Shown: positions 42,154 to 51,183 of the stretch, one piece after another | Layout: the number at the start of each line of letters is the position of its first letter | How positions within the stretch are numbered: the stretch's first letter is position 1 | Origin: Fervidibacter canadensis | GTDB taxonomy: Bacteria; Armatimonadota; Fervidibacteria; Fervidibacterales; Fervidibacteraceae | Reading direction: 5' to 3' | Length of the DNA: 52,577 bases | Assembly (NCBI GenBank): GCA_041446545.1 | Contig: JBGOEJ010000019.1 | Location: 1 to 52,577, forward strand | The notes under the pieces: model-generated | What the model was told of the DNA's origin: nothing | What the model saw: only the letters and a program-made list of their open reading frames with translations | The model's database searches: none | Made by a program: the position numbers and the translations under genes

Positions 42154-44424
42154 TCATCGCCACATCACCGTCCGAGCGGCTTGGACTTGCCGCCCCTGCT
42201 CGTCTGTTGCTTGCAAGCGGAGCAGGTAAACGCCGACAGGAGCAGGGTTACCACCCTCTGTGTCGCCCTGCCAGAAAAGTTGGTGAGTGCCCGCCATGCG
42301 GCTGCCTCCGTCCAGCACCCGAACGATGCGTCCCGTCAGCGTCATGATAACGGCTTTGACCTGAGCGGGAGCGGTCAGCCCAAAGGAAATCCGAACGCCT
42401 CGTCCTCGCATCCTTTGGGCTTGCAGATTGACGACCCGCAACGGTTGGTCGGTGTCCCGTTGGAGGACAAGGAGCAAAGTGCTGCGCCCATTCAGTGGAT
42501 AGCGAGACCGTTGACGCAAACTGACCTGAGCACCTGTCGCTTTGTCCACCAGTATCCCTTGCCAACCGCGCGGCATCGTTCCATGCCAAATCAATTCGTC
42601 GCCATCTTGCACTTGCACCGTCCAGAGGTAGCGGGATTGCCCGAGGGGGCGAACATCTACGACATTGCCGTCACCCAACGAAAGCGCGTTGGCAGGTCGG
42701 TCGGGAGCGGGTGGCGGCGGCGCAATGGTCAAACGGCTCGGCACATTGGAGCGAACCGCCACCATCCCTTCGCCAATCACCTGTCCACCTTTCCGCACAG
42801 TCAATGCCAAAGCGAAGCCATCGCCTTTCGCTGGGGCACTGCGAGATGCCAACACTGCCGAGCGAGGAACACTGTCAATGACCAACTGCAACCCACTCGT
42901 TTTGGCAAAAAGCCAGAAGCCCCGAAAAGGAGGGATGTCGTTGCGGAAGGGGTCACCGCTTTGGGCGGGCAAAATCGTGGCGTCGTAAACGAGGTCGTAA
43001 CGGTTCGCCGTCTCGTTCCAGACCCAAACGAAGGGCGAAATCAACCCTTTGCGGATGGCGTCTTCTATGGTGAACTCCTGCCTCCCTTGACGGATGCGGA
43101 GGTTGGAGGGGGCGGTGAAGCGCCATGCTAAGGGCGCAGACAGCGGGTTACCGAGAGCGTTCCAGCCTTGCTGCAGCGACACAACGACGGGGAAAGTGAA
43201 GGGAGTTCCTGCCACTTGAGGCGATTGAGGGTTAGCGGATTTCACCCAGAAGGCTCTCCCTTCAGCGATGGGCAAAGGTTCTGCGGCGTCGTCAATACGG
43301 TAGTTGCCGCTGGCAGTGTCATAAACGGCGATGCGAGTGCCCGACGCCAAACCCAAACCTGCCCGTGTCGGGTTTGTCGGGACGAACGGCAAACCCATCA
43401 AACTCAATCCAGCGGGGATGTTCACTACGAATTTCCTGAGTGGGCGCCATTGAGGCTCAAAGCCAGAAACATTTAACCTTGTCAAGCCTGTCCCGTCACG
43501 ATTGATGATGACGATTTGACCAGTGAGCCGATTACCAGAAACACTCATGGCAATTTTCTGGCTGTCAGGCGACCAACTGGCAAACACGCCTTCCAAAATG
43601 GGCGTCAAATTCAAAGCAACGGGCGCACCGACAGGGTTACCAGTGTTGTCCAGTTGTTGGACGAAGGCTTGAGGTGTTGAGCCACTCCCAGAGGTGAAGA
43701 GCAAAAATTGCCCGTCGGGAGAAAGGAGAGGAGTTGCCCCCTGCAAGTTCAGCGGGCGCAGGTTGCTGCCATCAGCGTTGGCGACGAACAATTGAGCAGC
43801 GCCGACGAAGACGAAGAAAGACCCTGAGGGATGAAAAACAGGGTCAATGCCCTGCAACCTTAAAGGCGTTACCGTCTTGTCGGAAATGCGCACATAAGTC
43901 AAGTTGCCCGACGAATCAGGGAAAAGAAGGCGCGTCCCGTCGGGCGTCCAAGTGAAAAGGCGCATCGGGAAACCCATGCTCGTGTTGAAACCGACTTGAA
44001 CACCCAGCGAAGTGACTGTCCCGTCAGCGACAGAGACAAGCGCCAATTCATAGGTGGGCGTTATAAAAGCCAAAAAGCGCCCATCAGGTGACCATTGGAG
44101 CCCGATGAAGAGATCGACTTGGACATTGAGGGTTCGGACATTGCTGCCATCGGCATCCGCCACAGCGATGTTCAGACTTGATTCTCCTGAAGTGAGGAAA
44201 GCAAATTTTGACCCGTCAGGCGACCAACGAGGAGAAAAGCCGCTCAACTTCAAAAGGGTTAAACCTGTCCCGTCGGGGTTGATTTGGGCGATTTCCGATT
44301 GGGTTGCGGAGGCGGCGACAAAGAGGATGTCTTTGGGTTGTCCTTGCGCCGCAAGGCTCAACGCCCCTATCGCAAGCACCGTTAGCACCTTGACCCATTT
44401 CACTGCCCATCGCTGACCTTGCAC
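42154..44424 (-). CDS. Secreted TolB-like beta-propeller protein with FlgD-like C-terminal domain
   Basis: A 756-residue exported protein. A signal peptide (WVKVLTVLAIGALSLAAQG) is followed by WD40-like repeats of the TolB/PD40 type (FSPRWSPDGSKFAFLTSG, LQWSPDGRFLAFI, TWTPDGTRLLF, ASWSPDSQKIAMS) to about residue 330. A middle region with WNALGNPLSAP and FWLFAKTSG follows, and the C-terminal 85 residues are FlgD Ig-like or sorting-type (MTLTGRIVRVLDGG, PAPVGVYLLRLQATD). The GTG at 44424 with GGAGGGG six bases upstream is chosen; an in-frame ATG at 44478 precedes it. The first gene of a unit with the lipoprotein; a CRP-like palindrome lies about 175 bp upstream. The ligand is unknown. Confidence 0.8.
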   Translation of the reverse strand: MQGQRWAVKWVKVLTVLAIGALSLAAQGQPKDILFVAASATQSEIAQINPDGTGLTLLKLSGFSPRWSPDGSKFAFLTSGESSLNIAVADADGSNVRTLNVQVDLFIGLQWSPDGRFLAFITPTYELALVSVADGTVTSLGVQVGFNTSMGFPMRLFTWTPDGTRLLFPDSSGNLTYVRISDKTVTPLRLQGIDPVFHPSGSFFVFVGAAQLFVANADGSNLRPLNLQGATPLLSPDGQFLLFTSGSGSTPQAFVQQLDNTGNPVGAPVALNLTPILEGVFASWSPDSQKIAMSVSGNRLTGQIVIINRDGTGLTRLNVSGFEPQWRPLRKFVVNIPAGLSLMGLPFVPTNPTRAGLGLASGTRIAVYDTASGNYRIDDAAEPLPIAEGRAFWVKSANPQSPQVAGTPFTFPVVVSLQQGWNALGNPLSAPLAWRFTAPSNLRIRQGRQEFTIEDAIRKGLISPFVWVWNETANRYDLVYDATILPAQSGDPFRNDIPPFRGFWLFAKTSGLQLVIDSVPRSAVLASRSAPAKGDGFALALTVRKGGQVIGEGMVAVRSNVPSRLTIAPPPPAPDRPANALSLGDGNVVDVRPLGQSRYLWTVQVQDGDELIWHGTMPRGWQGILVDKATGAQVSLRQRSRYPLNGRSTLLLVLQRDTDQPLRVVNLQAQRMRGRGVRISFGLTAPAQVKAVIMTLTGRIVRVLDGGSRMAGTHQLFWQGDTEGGNPAPVGVYLLRLQATDEQGRQVQAARTVMWR

Positions 44425-44598
44425 TCCAATCCCCTCCTGAAGGAGGGCGGGACAGGCAGAAGTAACATCCTGCCCCACCCTATTTGACCGCTCCTTATTG
44501 TGCTATGCCCCTTAAATTCTGGTCGCTGTTTTCAGTGTGCTTCTTCACCCCGACTGCCCAAACTTTAAGGCGACCCTTTTGCTGATGCAAGGGCAAGG

Positions 44599-44614
44599 TG
44601 TGACTTTCGTCACA
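44599..44614. promoter_or_regulatory. CRP/FNR-type operator-like palindrome
   Basis: TGTGACTTTCGTCACA is a perfect palindromic match to the CRP-type TGTGA-N6-TCACA pattern. It sits in the 208-bp gap upstream of the propeller-lipoprotein genes (minus strand). It could instead be a small hairpin ending the preceding membrane-protein transcript. Confidence 0.45.
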
Positions 44615-44632
44615 GAGAGACAAAGGGGACGC

Positions 44633-45010
44633 TTAAAGGCGCATCGGGAGTGATGACGGGTGCGCCTCCCCTAATCCCATCCCTGCAAGCGCTCCGAGGG
44701 AAGTGATTAAGGCGCTCCAATGGTAAGGCAGGAGGGTGTGAAGGTCGTAAGGGAACAAGGCGGCACTCTGGGCAAAGAGACCCAACAGCAAGCCGCTGAC
44801 AAACCAAGGTAACTTCATCAGCGGACGCAGCCAAAAAGCGATGTGCAAAACGACTAACCCTTCCAACAGCAGCATCGGTGGGCTGTAAGGCAAGATGCTC
44901 AACATCGTCCAACGAGGTAAAAACGCCCGCAAAGCGGCGATGACCGCTCCCGCCAAAACCCCACCCACGAACAAAACCGCCATCGTTGCCTTAACCTCGC
45001 CCCATTTCAT
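44633..45010 (-). CDS. Small membrane protein of unknown function
   Basis: A 125-residue protein with about four hydrophobic segments (TMAVLFVGGVLAGAVIAAL, MLLLEGLVVLHIAFWL, WFVSGLLLGLFAQSAALF, ALITSLGALAGMGLG) and short charged ends. No family is recognised. The ATG is 6 bp from the stop of the DUF2079 gene, so it is likely co-transcribed with it. Confidence 0.65.
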   Translation of the reverse strand: MKWGEVKATMAVLFVGGVLAGAVIAALRAFLPRWTMLSILPYSPPMLLLEGLVVLHIAFWLRPLMKLPWFVSGLLLGLFAQSAALFPYDLHTLLPYHWSALITSLGALAGMGLGEAHPSSLPMRL

Positions 45011-45016
45011 CGTCGG

Positions 45017-46729
45017 TCACCACCCAACTCCTTTCAACCGTTCCCATGCTTCTTTCACTGCCTTGCGCAACGGCTTTTTCTCTTGCACCGCGACACCAAG
45101 CCATCGTAGCCCCCGTAGAAAATCAGCCTTTCGCCTCAAAATCACCACATCCCCTTGAACGGCAATGACGCCGTAATCGGAGCAAGAAAGGGCATGCACC
45201 ACCAAAGCATTGTATGTGTCAGCACCGAGCGGCCAATAGTTTGTCTGTGCCTTCAAAACGATGAAGTCAACGGGATGCTCTCTCATCCGTCGGTGAAACT
45301 CCCCCAAAGGCAACGGTTTCACCCTCGTTTCAATTTGCTGCTTGAGGGCTTCAACGGATGGACCGAAAGCGACTTGCTGAAACGGGTTGGGAAACAGGTA
45401 AATTCGTGTGCGGTGAGCCAATGGCGGAATTAAACTCGTCGGGGCACTGACGCTGGCGTCGGGCGGGATGTGTCGGTTCAAAAAGTCAACGATGGCTTTT
45501 GCCTCTCTCGTTGGGAGCATGTCGCTCATGAACCTTTGGATAACTGGCGGTCCATACCTGTAAGCGCTGAAGGCGGCGCAAACGAACCAAGCGAGCGCTA
45601 CAAAAACTTGCCATCGCCGTCGCAATTGCTCAGGCAATTCATCGCCCACTCGCAACAACCTCTTCCAACCCAAAACGCTGGCGACAGCCAACCAAGGCAA
45701 AAGCGTTGAGGCGTATTGGTAGCCTAATTCCCGAAAGATGACCCTTTCGCTCAAAGCGATGAGGGCGTAATTGGGCAGACCGAAGAGCAAGACCTCAGGT
45801 GCCAGTAGAGGGAAGAAGGCAAAGGGAACGAGGAGCAAAAGCGGATAAACGCCCGGCGCTGTTGCGTGACCTTGACAAAAAACTAACTCCTTCAGCGCTT
45901 CCAACGGTCTGCTCAAGATGCCCCAAAGGATGCCTAAAGGTGTTTCGCCCCAACGGGAATAGAAGGCAAGGTAAGCCGAGCGTTCAGCACCGCTGAGAAG
46001 AGGCATCAGTTTCAAGATAACCGCCATCCAGAGAATTCCGCCAGCAACTCCCCACCATGCCCACCGTTTCTTGCGGATGAAAGCCATGTAAGCGCCCAGT
46101 GATGCGAGAGCGAGGGCAACTTCCTGCTTGCAAGACATCGCAAAAACGGAAGCGATAGCGAACTGCATCGGTCTTCCCTCGTCCGCTGCCTCCATCGCCC
46201 AGAGCACGAAGGGAACGGAAAGCAAGACAGGGTGAAAGTCAAAAAGCAGCATCGTGAACGATGCTGGGTGCAGCAGGTAACCGATGGCGATTGCCGTTGC
46301 AGCCCACTCCTTTCCCGTGTGCCTCAGTGCCATTCGGTAGAGGGGCAACACTCCCGCCGCCAATGCAACCGTTTGAGCCAGAAAGAGCCAAAAGGGATGA
46401 GCCCAAAAACGGTAAGGGATGGCGAGAAGGTAGAGGATGGGTGTGAAATGGTCACCGAGGATGTTCATGCCCCGGACAGTGACAAAGGGCGTTTCACCAT
46501 GTGCCATCAACCAAACGGCTTGCTGAAAAATGCCCAAATCAAAAGCGTAAGCCCCCAATTGCTCGTAGCGGCGCAGTTGCAACCAAAGAAAGTAAGCGAC
46601 AAAAACTCCGCAAGCGACGGATAAGGCGGCAATAGAAATCCAACGCCTCCGTTCAGCGTCCCCCATCGTCACCGAAAGAGGATGCCTTCGGCGTGAACCG
46701 ATAAAGCCCCGAAGGTTCATCCTTGCCAT
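45017..46729 (-). CDS. DUF2079 family membrane protein
   Basis: A 570-residue protein with about ten membrane segments and a periplasmic-looking C-terminal domain of about 150 residues. The N-terminal signature AYAFDLGIFQQAVWLMAHGETPF followed by HFTPILYLLAIPYRFW is characteristic of DUF2079, a family related in layout to GT-C glycosyltransferases. VFAMSCKQEVALAL is also a family block. The start at 46729 or the ATG at 46720 cannot be separated. A role in cell-envelope sugar transfer is possible but unproven. Confidence 0.85.
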   Translation of the reverse strand: MARMNLRGFIGSRRRHPLSVTMGDAERRRWISIAALSVACGVFVAYFLWLQLRRYEQLGAYAFDLGIFQQAVWLMAHGETPFVTVRGMNILGDHFTPILYLLAIPYRFWAHPFWLFLAQTVALAAGVLPLYRMALRHTGKEWAATAIAIGYLLHPASFTMLLFDFHPVLLSVPFVLWAMEAADEGRPMQFAIASVFAMSCKQEVALALASLGAYMAFIRKKRWAWWGVAGGILWMAVILKLMPLLSGAERSAYLAFYSRWGETPLGILWGILSRPLEALKELVFCQGHATAPGVYPLLLLVPFAFFPLLAPEVLLFGLPNYALIALSERVIFRELGYQYASTLLPWLAVASVLGWKRLLRVGDELPEQLRRRWQVFVALAWFVCAAFSAYRYGPPVIQRFMSDMLPTREAKAIVDFLNRHIPPDASVSAPTSLIPPLAHRTRIYLFPNPFQQVAFGPSVEALKQQIETRVKPLPLGEFHRRMREHPVDFIVLKAQTNYWPLGADTYNALVVHALSCSDYGVIAVQGDVVILRRKADFLRGLRWLGVAVQEKKPLRKAVKEAWERLKGVGW

Positions 46730-46823
46730 TGCCCTTCCTTCGGTTGTCCCTTTTAGGCGCTCGCTGCTATTGATGAGCGCTCCAGCAACTTACCCGCCTT
46801 TTCCTTCCCGCTACCATTGCCGT

Positions 46824-46848
46824 GTTGGAATGGCTATCAGCCACAGCA
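46824..46848. repeat. Dispersed palindromic repeat, copy 5
   Basis: GTTGGAATGGCTATCAGCC followed by ACAGCA; one or two mismatches to copies 1 and 2. It sits in the 269-bp gap between the DUF2079 and HEAT1 genes, which contains no other recognisable feature. Confidence 0.8.
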
Positions 46849-46998
46849 GAGCAAGAAAGCCGACCTAATCGGGTCACTCAGCCATTGCCAAGCCCTCGTC
46901 ATAAGCAAGCCCAATTTCCACCGACGGTCGTTGACCTCACTACATGGCAAGTTGACCGATGAAAAACGACCGAACCGAATTGGACAAACGGTCTCCGC

Positions 46999-47610
46999 CT
47001 ATTGCGCCTTATAACCCAGCCGCTGCAGGGTCTTTTTCGCTTCCTGACGAACCAACGGATGGGAGTCGTTGAGCAAAGGTAAGATTTGTGGGACGATATC
47101 TCGCTCTCCTACTTCTGCTAATGCCCGTAAGGCAAACCCGCGATTCATCCAGTCAGCATCCTTCAACGCCTCCAAAGCGCATCGCTTGACGATGCGACGG
47201 GCAATTACCCATTGTTGTTCTGGGTCAGAAGACCAACGCTGGGCTATCTCCTTGAACACAGCGATCCCTCGTGAGCAATTCGTGCCATGTTTGACGGCAA
47301 AGATATAAGCAGGGCTGAACACATCGGGATACTTCTCCATTGCCCGATAGAGGCGCACATTTTGCTGGACATCGGGGCGGATTTGGAGCAAAAACTGCCG
47401 CAAGTAAGGGTTGGGTGTTTGCGGCGCCGCCGCTTCCAAGGCGCTTACAAGGCTGTGTTGTCGGCTCGCAAAGAGGGATGCCAACTGCGCCGTGAGGGCT
47501 TGCACCTCTGCTTGTGTGACTGCCTTTGAGTGCCGAGGGAAACGCAAGTAAAATAACACCCCTCCCACAGCAGCAACCGTCAATCCCATAAGCGCCCACT
47601 TGCGACGCAT
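46999..47610 (-). CDS. Membrane-anchored HEAT-repeat protein 1
   Basis: A 203-residue protein with one N-terminal membrane anchor (KWALMGLTVAAVGGVLFYL) and helical repeats after it. The last repeat IVPQILPLLNDSHPLVRQEA, then KKTLQRLGY, is a clear HEAT/PBS-lyase-like unit. Family members at 47670 and (broken) 52266 share ILPLL-D, VR, A and TLQxLGY in the same places. The anchor is positively charged at its start, so the repeats probably face out of the cytoplasm. GGGAGG precedes the ATG. HEAT proteins usually hold partners; none is known here. It is the last gene of the leftward accessory cluster. Confidence 0.8.
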   Translation of the reverse strand: MRRKWALMGLTVAAVGGVLFYLRFPRHSKAVTQAEVQALTAQLASLFASRQHSLVSALEAAAPQTPNPYLRQFLLQIRPDVQQNVRLYRAMEKYPDVFSPAYIFAVKHGTNCSRGIAVFKEIAQRWSSDPEQQWVIARRIVKRCALEALKDADWMNRGFALRALAEVGERDIVPQILPLLNDSHPLVRQEAKKTLQRLGYKAQ

Positions 47611-47669
47611 TAACCAGACCTCCCTGCAAAGGGAGTGAGCGAAGCGATTGAACGCCTAAGCCTTGACGG

Positions 47670-48290
47670 TTATTTTACCGCGTAGCCTAACCGCTGCAGT
47701 GTCTCTTTCGCTGCTTCTCGCACCTGTGGGACAGGGTCTTGGAGAAGAGGAAGAATTTGAGAGACAACATTCCTATCTCCCAGTTCGGCAAGGGCTTGTA
47801 AGGCACTGCGGCGGTAGAACCAATCGCTGGGGTCTCTTAGACTTTTTATGGCGACCGTCTTAATGATTTTGCGGACAACTTCCCGCTGCTTTTCAGGTTC
47901 ATCGGGCCATTGTCGGGACAATTCCCGCAACACAGTATCTAACCGTCCCATTCTTGCGCCATGCTTCACAGCAAAAATGAATTCAGCGTTGAAAGCCTCA
48001 GGATACTCGGACATCAAAGCGTAAAGAGGTGCAGACTTAGTGGAGACATCAGAATGCAGTTTCAGGAGTATCCTGCGAAGAGCGGGATTTCTCTCCCTTT
48101 CTGCTGCCAAAAGGAAGCATTGAACAAGACTTCTCCCCCTCTCCGCCAATAACGCCCCCATGGTCTCGCTAAACCTCCGAATGTCAGCGGCAGACACCTC
48201 ACGGGGCATCGTTATCCAATAGACAAGAATGCCCATGAGTATTACGAGCGATATCCCGATCAAAGCAACCGAGCCATAGTGCCGATGCAT
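47670..48290 (-). CDS. Membrane-anchored HEAT-repeat protein 2
   Basis: A 206-residue paralogue of the neighbouring HEAT1 protein: membrane anchor VALIGISLVILMGILVYWI, a helical middle region (FIFAVKHGARMGRLD versus YIFAVKHGTNCSRGI in HEAT1) and the terminal HEAT unit (VSQILPLLQDPVPQVREAA). The ATG at 48290 begins MHRHYGSVA; an upstream frame to 48359 would overlap the cysteine-rich peptide gene. It follows that peptide gene by 53 bp. The shared AVKHG block shows that the two proteins are homologous over their whole length. Confidence 0.8.
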   Translation of the reverse strand: MHRHYGSVALIGISLVILMGILVYWITMPREVSAADIRRFSETMGALLAERGRSLVQCFLLAAERERNPALRRILLKLHSDVSTKSAPLYALMSEYPEAFNAEFIFAVKHGARMGRLDTVLRELSRQWPDEPEKQREVVRKIIKTVAIKSLRDPSDWFYRRSALQALAELGDRNVVSQILPLLQDPVPQVREAAKETLQRLGYAVK

Positions 48291-48343
48291 GACTATTTCA
48301 CCCTGTAGCCCAATTCTTGAGGAGTATCTCAGGTCAGAATTAT

Positions 48344-48547
48344 TCACATGCAGACGCAAGTCCCGCCTTGGGAAGCCCTATGGCATACGCCGGGCGGTTG
48401 GCAGTATCCAGTGCAAGCACCACTTTGCGAGGCACATGCGGGTGAACGGTCACCATACTGCCCAAATGCACTGTGCCAAAGACAGGTCATCACGCCCAAA
48501 ACCACTGAGAGGAAGAAAACCACCAATGTCTTACCTGTCTTCTGCAT
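48344..48547 (-). CDS. Small secreted cysteine-rich peptide 1
   Basis: A 67-residue peptide with an export signal (KTLVVFFLSVVLGVMTCLW to FGQ) and a mature part with six Cys (38, 45, 49, 55, 64, 66) and Gly/Ser/Pro between them, ending TCVCM. GGGAGGTG lies seven bases before the ATG. It may fold with disulfides or be modified. It sits between the glycosyltransferase gene and HEAT2. It shares the QYG motif after the signal and the CxCM end with peptide 2 at 51184. The function is unknown. Confidence 0.7.
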   Translation of the reverse strand: MQKTGKTLVVFFLSVVLGVMTCLWHSAFGQYGDRSPACASQSGACTGYCQPPGVCHRASQGGTCVCM

Positions 48548-48629
48548 TGCGATGCACCTCCCAAATTGTGAAGTGTTTGGCAACCCTTTCCTCTGCCGCC
48601 AATTATGAAATTGCACCGAAGGGCAAATT

Positions 48630-49415
48630 TTATTCACCGACCTTCAGGACAGGAGTGCCTAACCAATGCCCTGTCCGACGCCACCATGCCATCTTGAACA
48701 GAACTGTCAATGCCTCAGCGATGATGTGCCACGACATTTTGGAACGACCAAACTTTCGCTCACGGAAAGTGATGGGCACTTCCACGACTTTCAATCCTTC
48801 CCTAATTGCCATTGCTGCACTCACAAACTGAAAGGCATAACCGCTGACTTGCAGCCTTTCCAACCGCAACCGTTCCAACGCTTCCCGACGGAATAGCCGA
48901 AAGCCACTGGTGCTGTCTCGGATGGGTAATCTGAGAAGGCAACGCACCAACCAATTCGCACTTTGCGAAAAGGTCTTTCGTCGCCATGACCAGCCGACGA
49001 CGCTCCTACCTGCCACATAGCGCGACCCAATGGCAATGTCTGCGCCGTTCTGAACCGCTGTTAATAACGACGGCAACGCTTGCGGGTCGTGTGACAAGTC
49101 CGCGTCCATGTAACCCCCAATTTGAGCCCCGTGCGATAGGGCGAACTTTAATCCCGTCACAACCGCCGAAGCGTAACCCGACTTGGCGTGGCGGAAGAGC
49201 AAGTGCACCCGATTGTCCTCTTGAGCGATCTTTAAGGCAACTTCGGCTGTCCCATCGGGTGAATTGTCGTCCACGATAACCAAATGCGCTGACGGCAAAG
49301 CGCTCAAAACCCGCTCAGTTAACACCGCTACATTGTCAGCCTCATTGTAAGTCGGGATGACCAGCCAAATTGGGTCAAGTTTCGGCGCGTTGCTGGGAGA
49401 CCTTTCATCCCTCAT
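48630..49415 (-). CDS. Family 2 glycosyltransferase, polyprenol-phosphate mannosyltransferase-like
   Basis: A 261-residue GT2 enzyme like dolichol-phosphate mannose synthase: VIPTYNEADNV, the VIVDDNSPDGTAEV loop, GYMDADLSHDP (the metal site), and STSGFRLFRREALERL, ending with IPITFRERKFGRSKMSW-type sequence. It would transfer a sugar from a nucleotide donor to polyprenyl phosphate for use in the envelope. There is no membrane domain. It lies 19 bp after the sigma-like gene and is likely co-transcribed, so envelope or peptide glycosylation by this cluster is conceivable. Confidence 0.9.
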   Translation of the reverse strand: MRDERSPSNAPKLDPIWLVIPTYNEADNVAVLTERVLSALPSAHLVIVDDNSPDGTAEVALKIAQEDNRVHLLFRHAKSGYASAVVTGLKFALSHGAQIGGYMDADLSHDPQALPSLLTAVQNGADIAIGSRYVAGRSVVGWSWRRKTFSQSANWLVRCLLRLPIRDSTSGFRLFRREALERLRLERLQVSGYAFQFVSAAMAIREGLKVVEVPITFRERKFGRSKMSWHIIAEALTVLFKMAWWRRTGHWLGTPVLKVGE

Positions 49416-49434
49416 TGTCGCTCCCTGAGAGGCA

Positions 49435-49998
49435 CTATGTTTGCCCCGACAGCATATCGCGCAACTTTTGCAGCACTTTCCGCTTCCATCGGCTCACCGT
49501 CGGTTGGCTGAGCCCTAATTCTGCAGCGGCTTCCCTTTCTGTCGCTCCGTCGCAAATCAACCATTCCAAAAGGTAGCGCTCTTGAGGCGAAAGGAGGGAG
49601 AGCAAATCCCGCACTTCCATGCTTTGCCAACATTTTTCAAATTCCCGCATCTCCACCAGCAAGGCGACGCCGTCAAGCACCTCTTCGTCAACCCCGTCCC
49701 TTGTCACCTTCCCTAACTCCTCGCAAATTTGCCCTTCGTTACGACAATGGCAGGCGAACCGCCATTCTTCGCGATAGCGCTGCAGCAACGCCGCCATCAC
49801 CCGCCTCTTTACGAACCACTTCAAGGGGACACCGTAATGAGGCTTGTAACTTTGGAGGGCTTCCCATCCCGCCAACAAAGCAACTCCCCTCAGTTCCTCC
49901 TGCCAGTCTTGGGGCGCCCAGTTGGTCGGCGTTTTCCAACGGCAGGCAACCTTCAGGCATTCCTCCACCCAGTTCTCCCAACCCTCAGGGCACTTCAC
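49435..49998 (-). CDS. Sigma-70 family RNA polymerase sigma factor-like protein
   Basis: A 187-residue protein. Residues about 30-78 (WQEELRGVALLAGWEALQSYKPHYGVPLKWFVKRRV, in parts) resemble sigma region 2. The C-terminus (LLSPQERYLLEWLICDGATEREAAAELGLSQ, TVSRWKRKVLQKLRDML) is a region 4 helix-turn-helix that would bind a -35 element. The start is a GTG with a poor ribosome site. No anti-sigma gene is adjacent. It is the first clear gene of the leftward part of the cluster and could direct its expression. Confidence 0.75.
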   Translation of the reverse strand: MKCPEGWENWVEECLKVACRWKTPTNWAPQDWQEELRGVALLAGWEALQSYKPHYGVPLKWFVKRRVMAALLQRYREEWRFACHCRNEGQICEELGKVTRDGVDEEVLDGVALLVEMREFEKCWQSMEVRDLLSLLSPQERYLLEWLICDGATEREAAAELGLSQPTVSRWKRKVLQKLRDMLSGQT

Positions 49999-50324
49999 CG
50001 TCTCTGACTTGGCGCATTAAAAATCCCTCCGCAATTTTCCCTTCGCCCCAACCTTTAGGTTCGGACACCCTTCTATCGCCGCGAAGAAGGGCAAGGTTCG
50101 TTCGGAACACTATTTTGCCACCCAAAACCTGCTGCGGTCGGCTCCCTGATGGCACCGTTAATCGCACCTGCCATTGGGACTGATCATCGGACGCTGACAC
50201 GACGAATTTGAAGCCAAAGGAAGTATACTACGAACGCAGAACAGGCAAACAACATCAAGCCGAAAGACAAATTCAGCCTTGCCTTCATTCCTATCCACCA
50301 CAACTCATTCGTTCGTCATCGCAT
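49999..50324. other. Gap in the accessory cluster
   Basis: 326 bp upstream of the sigma-like gene. A short minus frame (49985-50200, GTG start, no ribosome site) encodes 71 residues without recognisable features and overlaps the sigma start, so it is not called. The sequence is less GC-rich than its neighbours and could hold the promoter of the sigma/glycosyltransferase unit. Confidence 0.4.
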
Positions 50325-51107
50325 TTAAAAGCCCAAATTAGTGTTACTGCCGCGAACACCAGAGAAATCCATCCCAGCGACATCCAAGAACCAATTGCCA
50401 ACTGTTTCATCCCATCTCAGCCACAGGAAATATCGCCAAGGTGGGTCTTCGGTCGGGTGTCTGGCACGAAAACGAATTTCAGCATAAAGGCATGGTCTTT
50501 GTCTTTCTCCCGGAAAGATTGTCTTCCGAGAAAATACGACTGCTTGTTGAGAGTGAGTTCTAATCACACTCTTTGCCGCGCCGACATCTATGGGTTGCTC
50601 TGATTGAAAAATGCGGATGTGCACGGTTTTAGGGGCTATGGCGTCCCACACACCAACCTCGTTGTAGTTAAAAAGCCAACTTGCCCTGAACACTTCAGCA
50701 TCCCCTTGAGGCGGCCACTTCCGAAAGTGGTTTGCTATTTTTGTCAAGATTTTGCGACCAGATTCGTCAAAATGTTTCGGGTTTGCGAACATCTCCCGAA
50801 TTCCTTTAAGGCGTTCTGAATTGAAAGCACCTCGTCTTTCCTGCAAGTAGCCCCAAAATTTCTCCCAATCGCCATCACGGTAAAGGAAAAGTAACTGGAC
50901 GACAGTGTCGTAGAGCCGTTCTCGCTGAAATTCGGAGATGCTAACTTCTGTTTTGAGGCTACCTTGTTTTTCAAGAATTTGGCGAATTTGGTTAGGGTCA
51001 CGCAGTTCAACGAACTCTTCTTCTGCCCTCTTCATAAGAATTGCTAAGACCAAAACGGCTACTAATGCTAACAAAGTTCCCCCAAGCAGAAACATTTTTC
51101 TCCACAT
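50325..51107 (-). CDS. Membrane-anchored protein of unknown function
   Basis: A 260-residue protein with one N-terminal anchor (MFLLGGTLLALVAVLVLAILM) and a large extracytoplasmic part. It begins with a charged helical region (FVELRDPNQIRQIL, LLFLYRDGDWEKFWGYLQ) and ends in a beta-rich domain (PWRYFLWLRWDETVGNWFLDV). The second half may be an NTF2-like or lipocalin-like fold, but I recognise no family. GGGGG lies seven bases before the ATG at 51107; an ATG at 51128 lacks a site. It follows peptide 2 by 76 bp. Confidence 0.65.
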   Translation of the reverse strand: MWRKMFLLGGTLLALVAVLVLAILMKRAEEEFVELRDPNQIRQILEKQGSLKTEVSISEFQRERLYDTVVQLLFLYRDGDWEKFWGYLQERRGAFNSERLKGIREMFANPKHFDESGRKILTKIANHFRKWPPQGDAEVFRASWLFNYNEVGVWDAIAPKTVHIRIFQSEQPIDVGAAKSVIRTHSQQAVVFSRKTIFPGERQRPCLYAEIRFRARHPTEDPPWRYFLWLRWDETVGNWFLDVAGMDFSGVRGSNTNLGF

Positions 51108-51183
51108 TCTGATCGCCCCCAACTTCATACGCCAGTGTTAAGTCACAATGCTGCTCTCATCCAACAGGTTTGAGTTCAAGCGC

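Noticed and set aside
42145..43131. 328-codon plus-strand frame opposite the propeller gene
   Set aside because: The minus-strand gene has a signal peptide and repeats; the plus frame has none.
49985..50200. Short minus frame (71 codons) before the sigma-like gene
   Set aside because: GTG start without a ribosome site, overlaps the next gene and has no features; left as unannotated gap.
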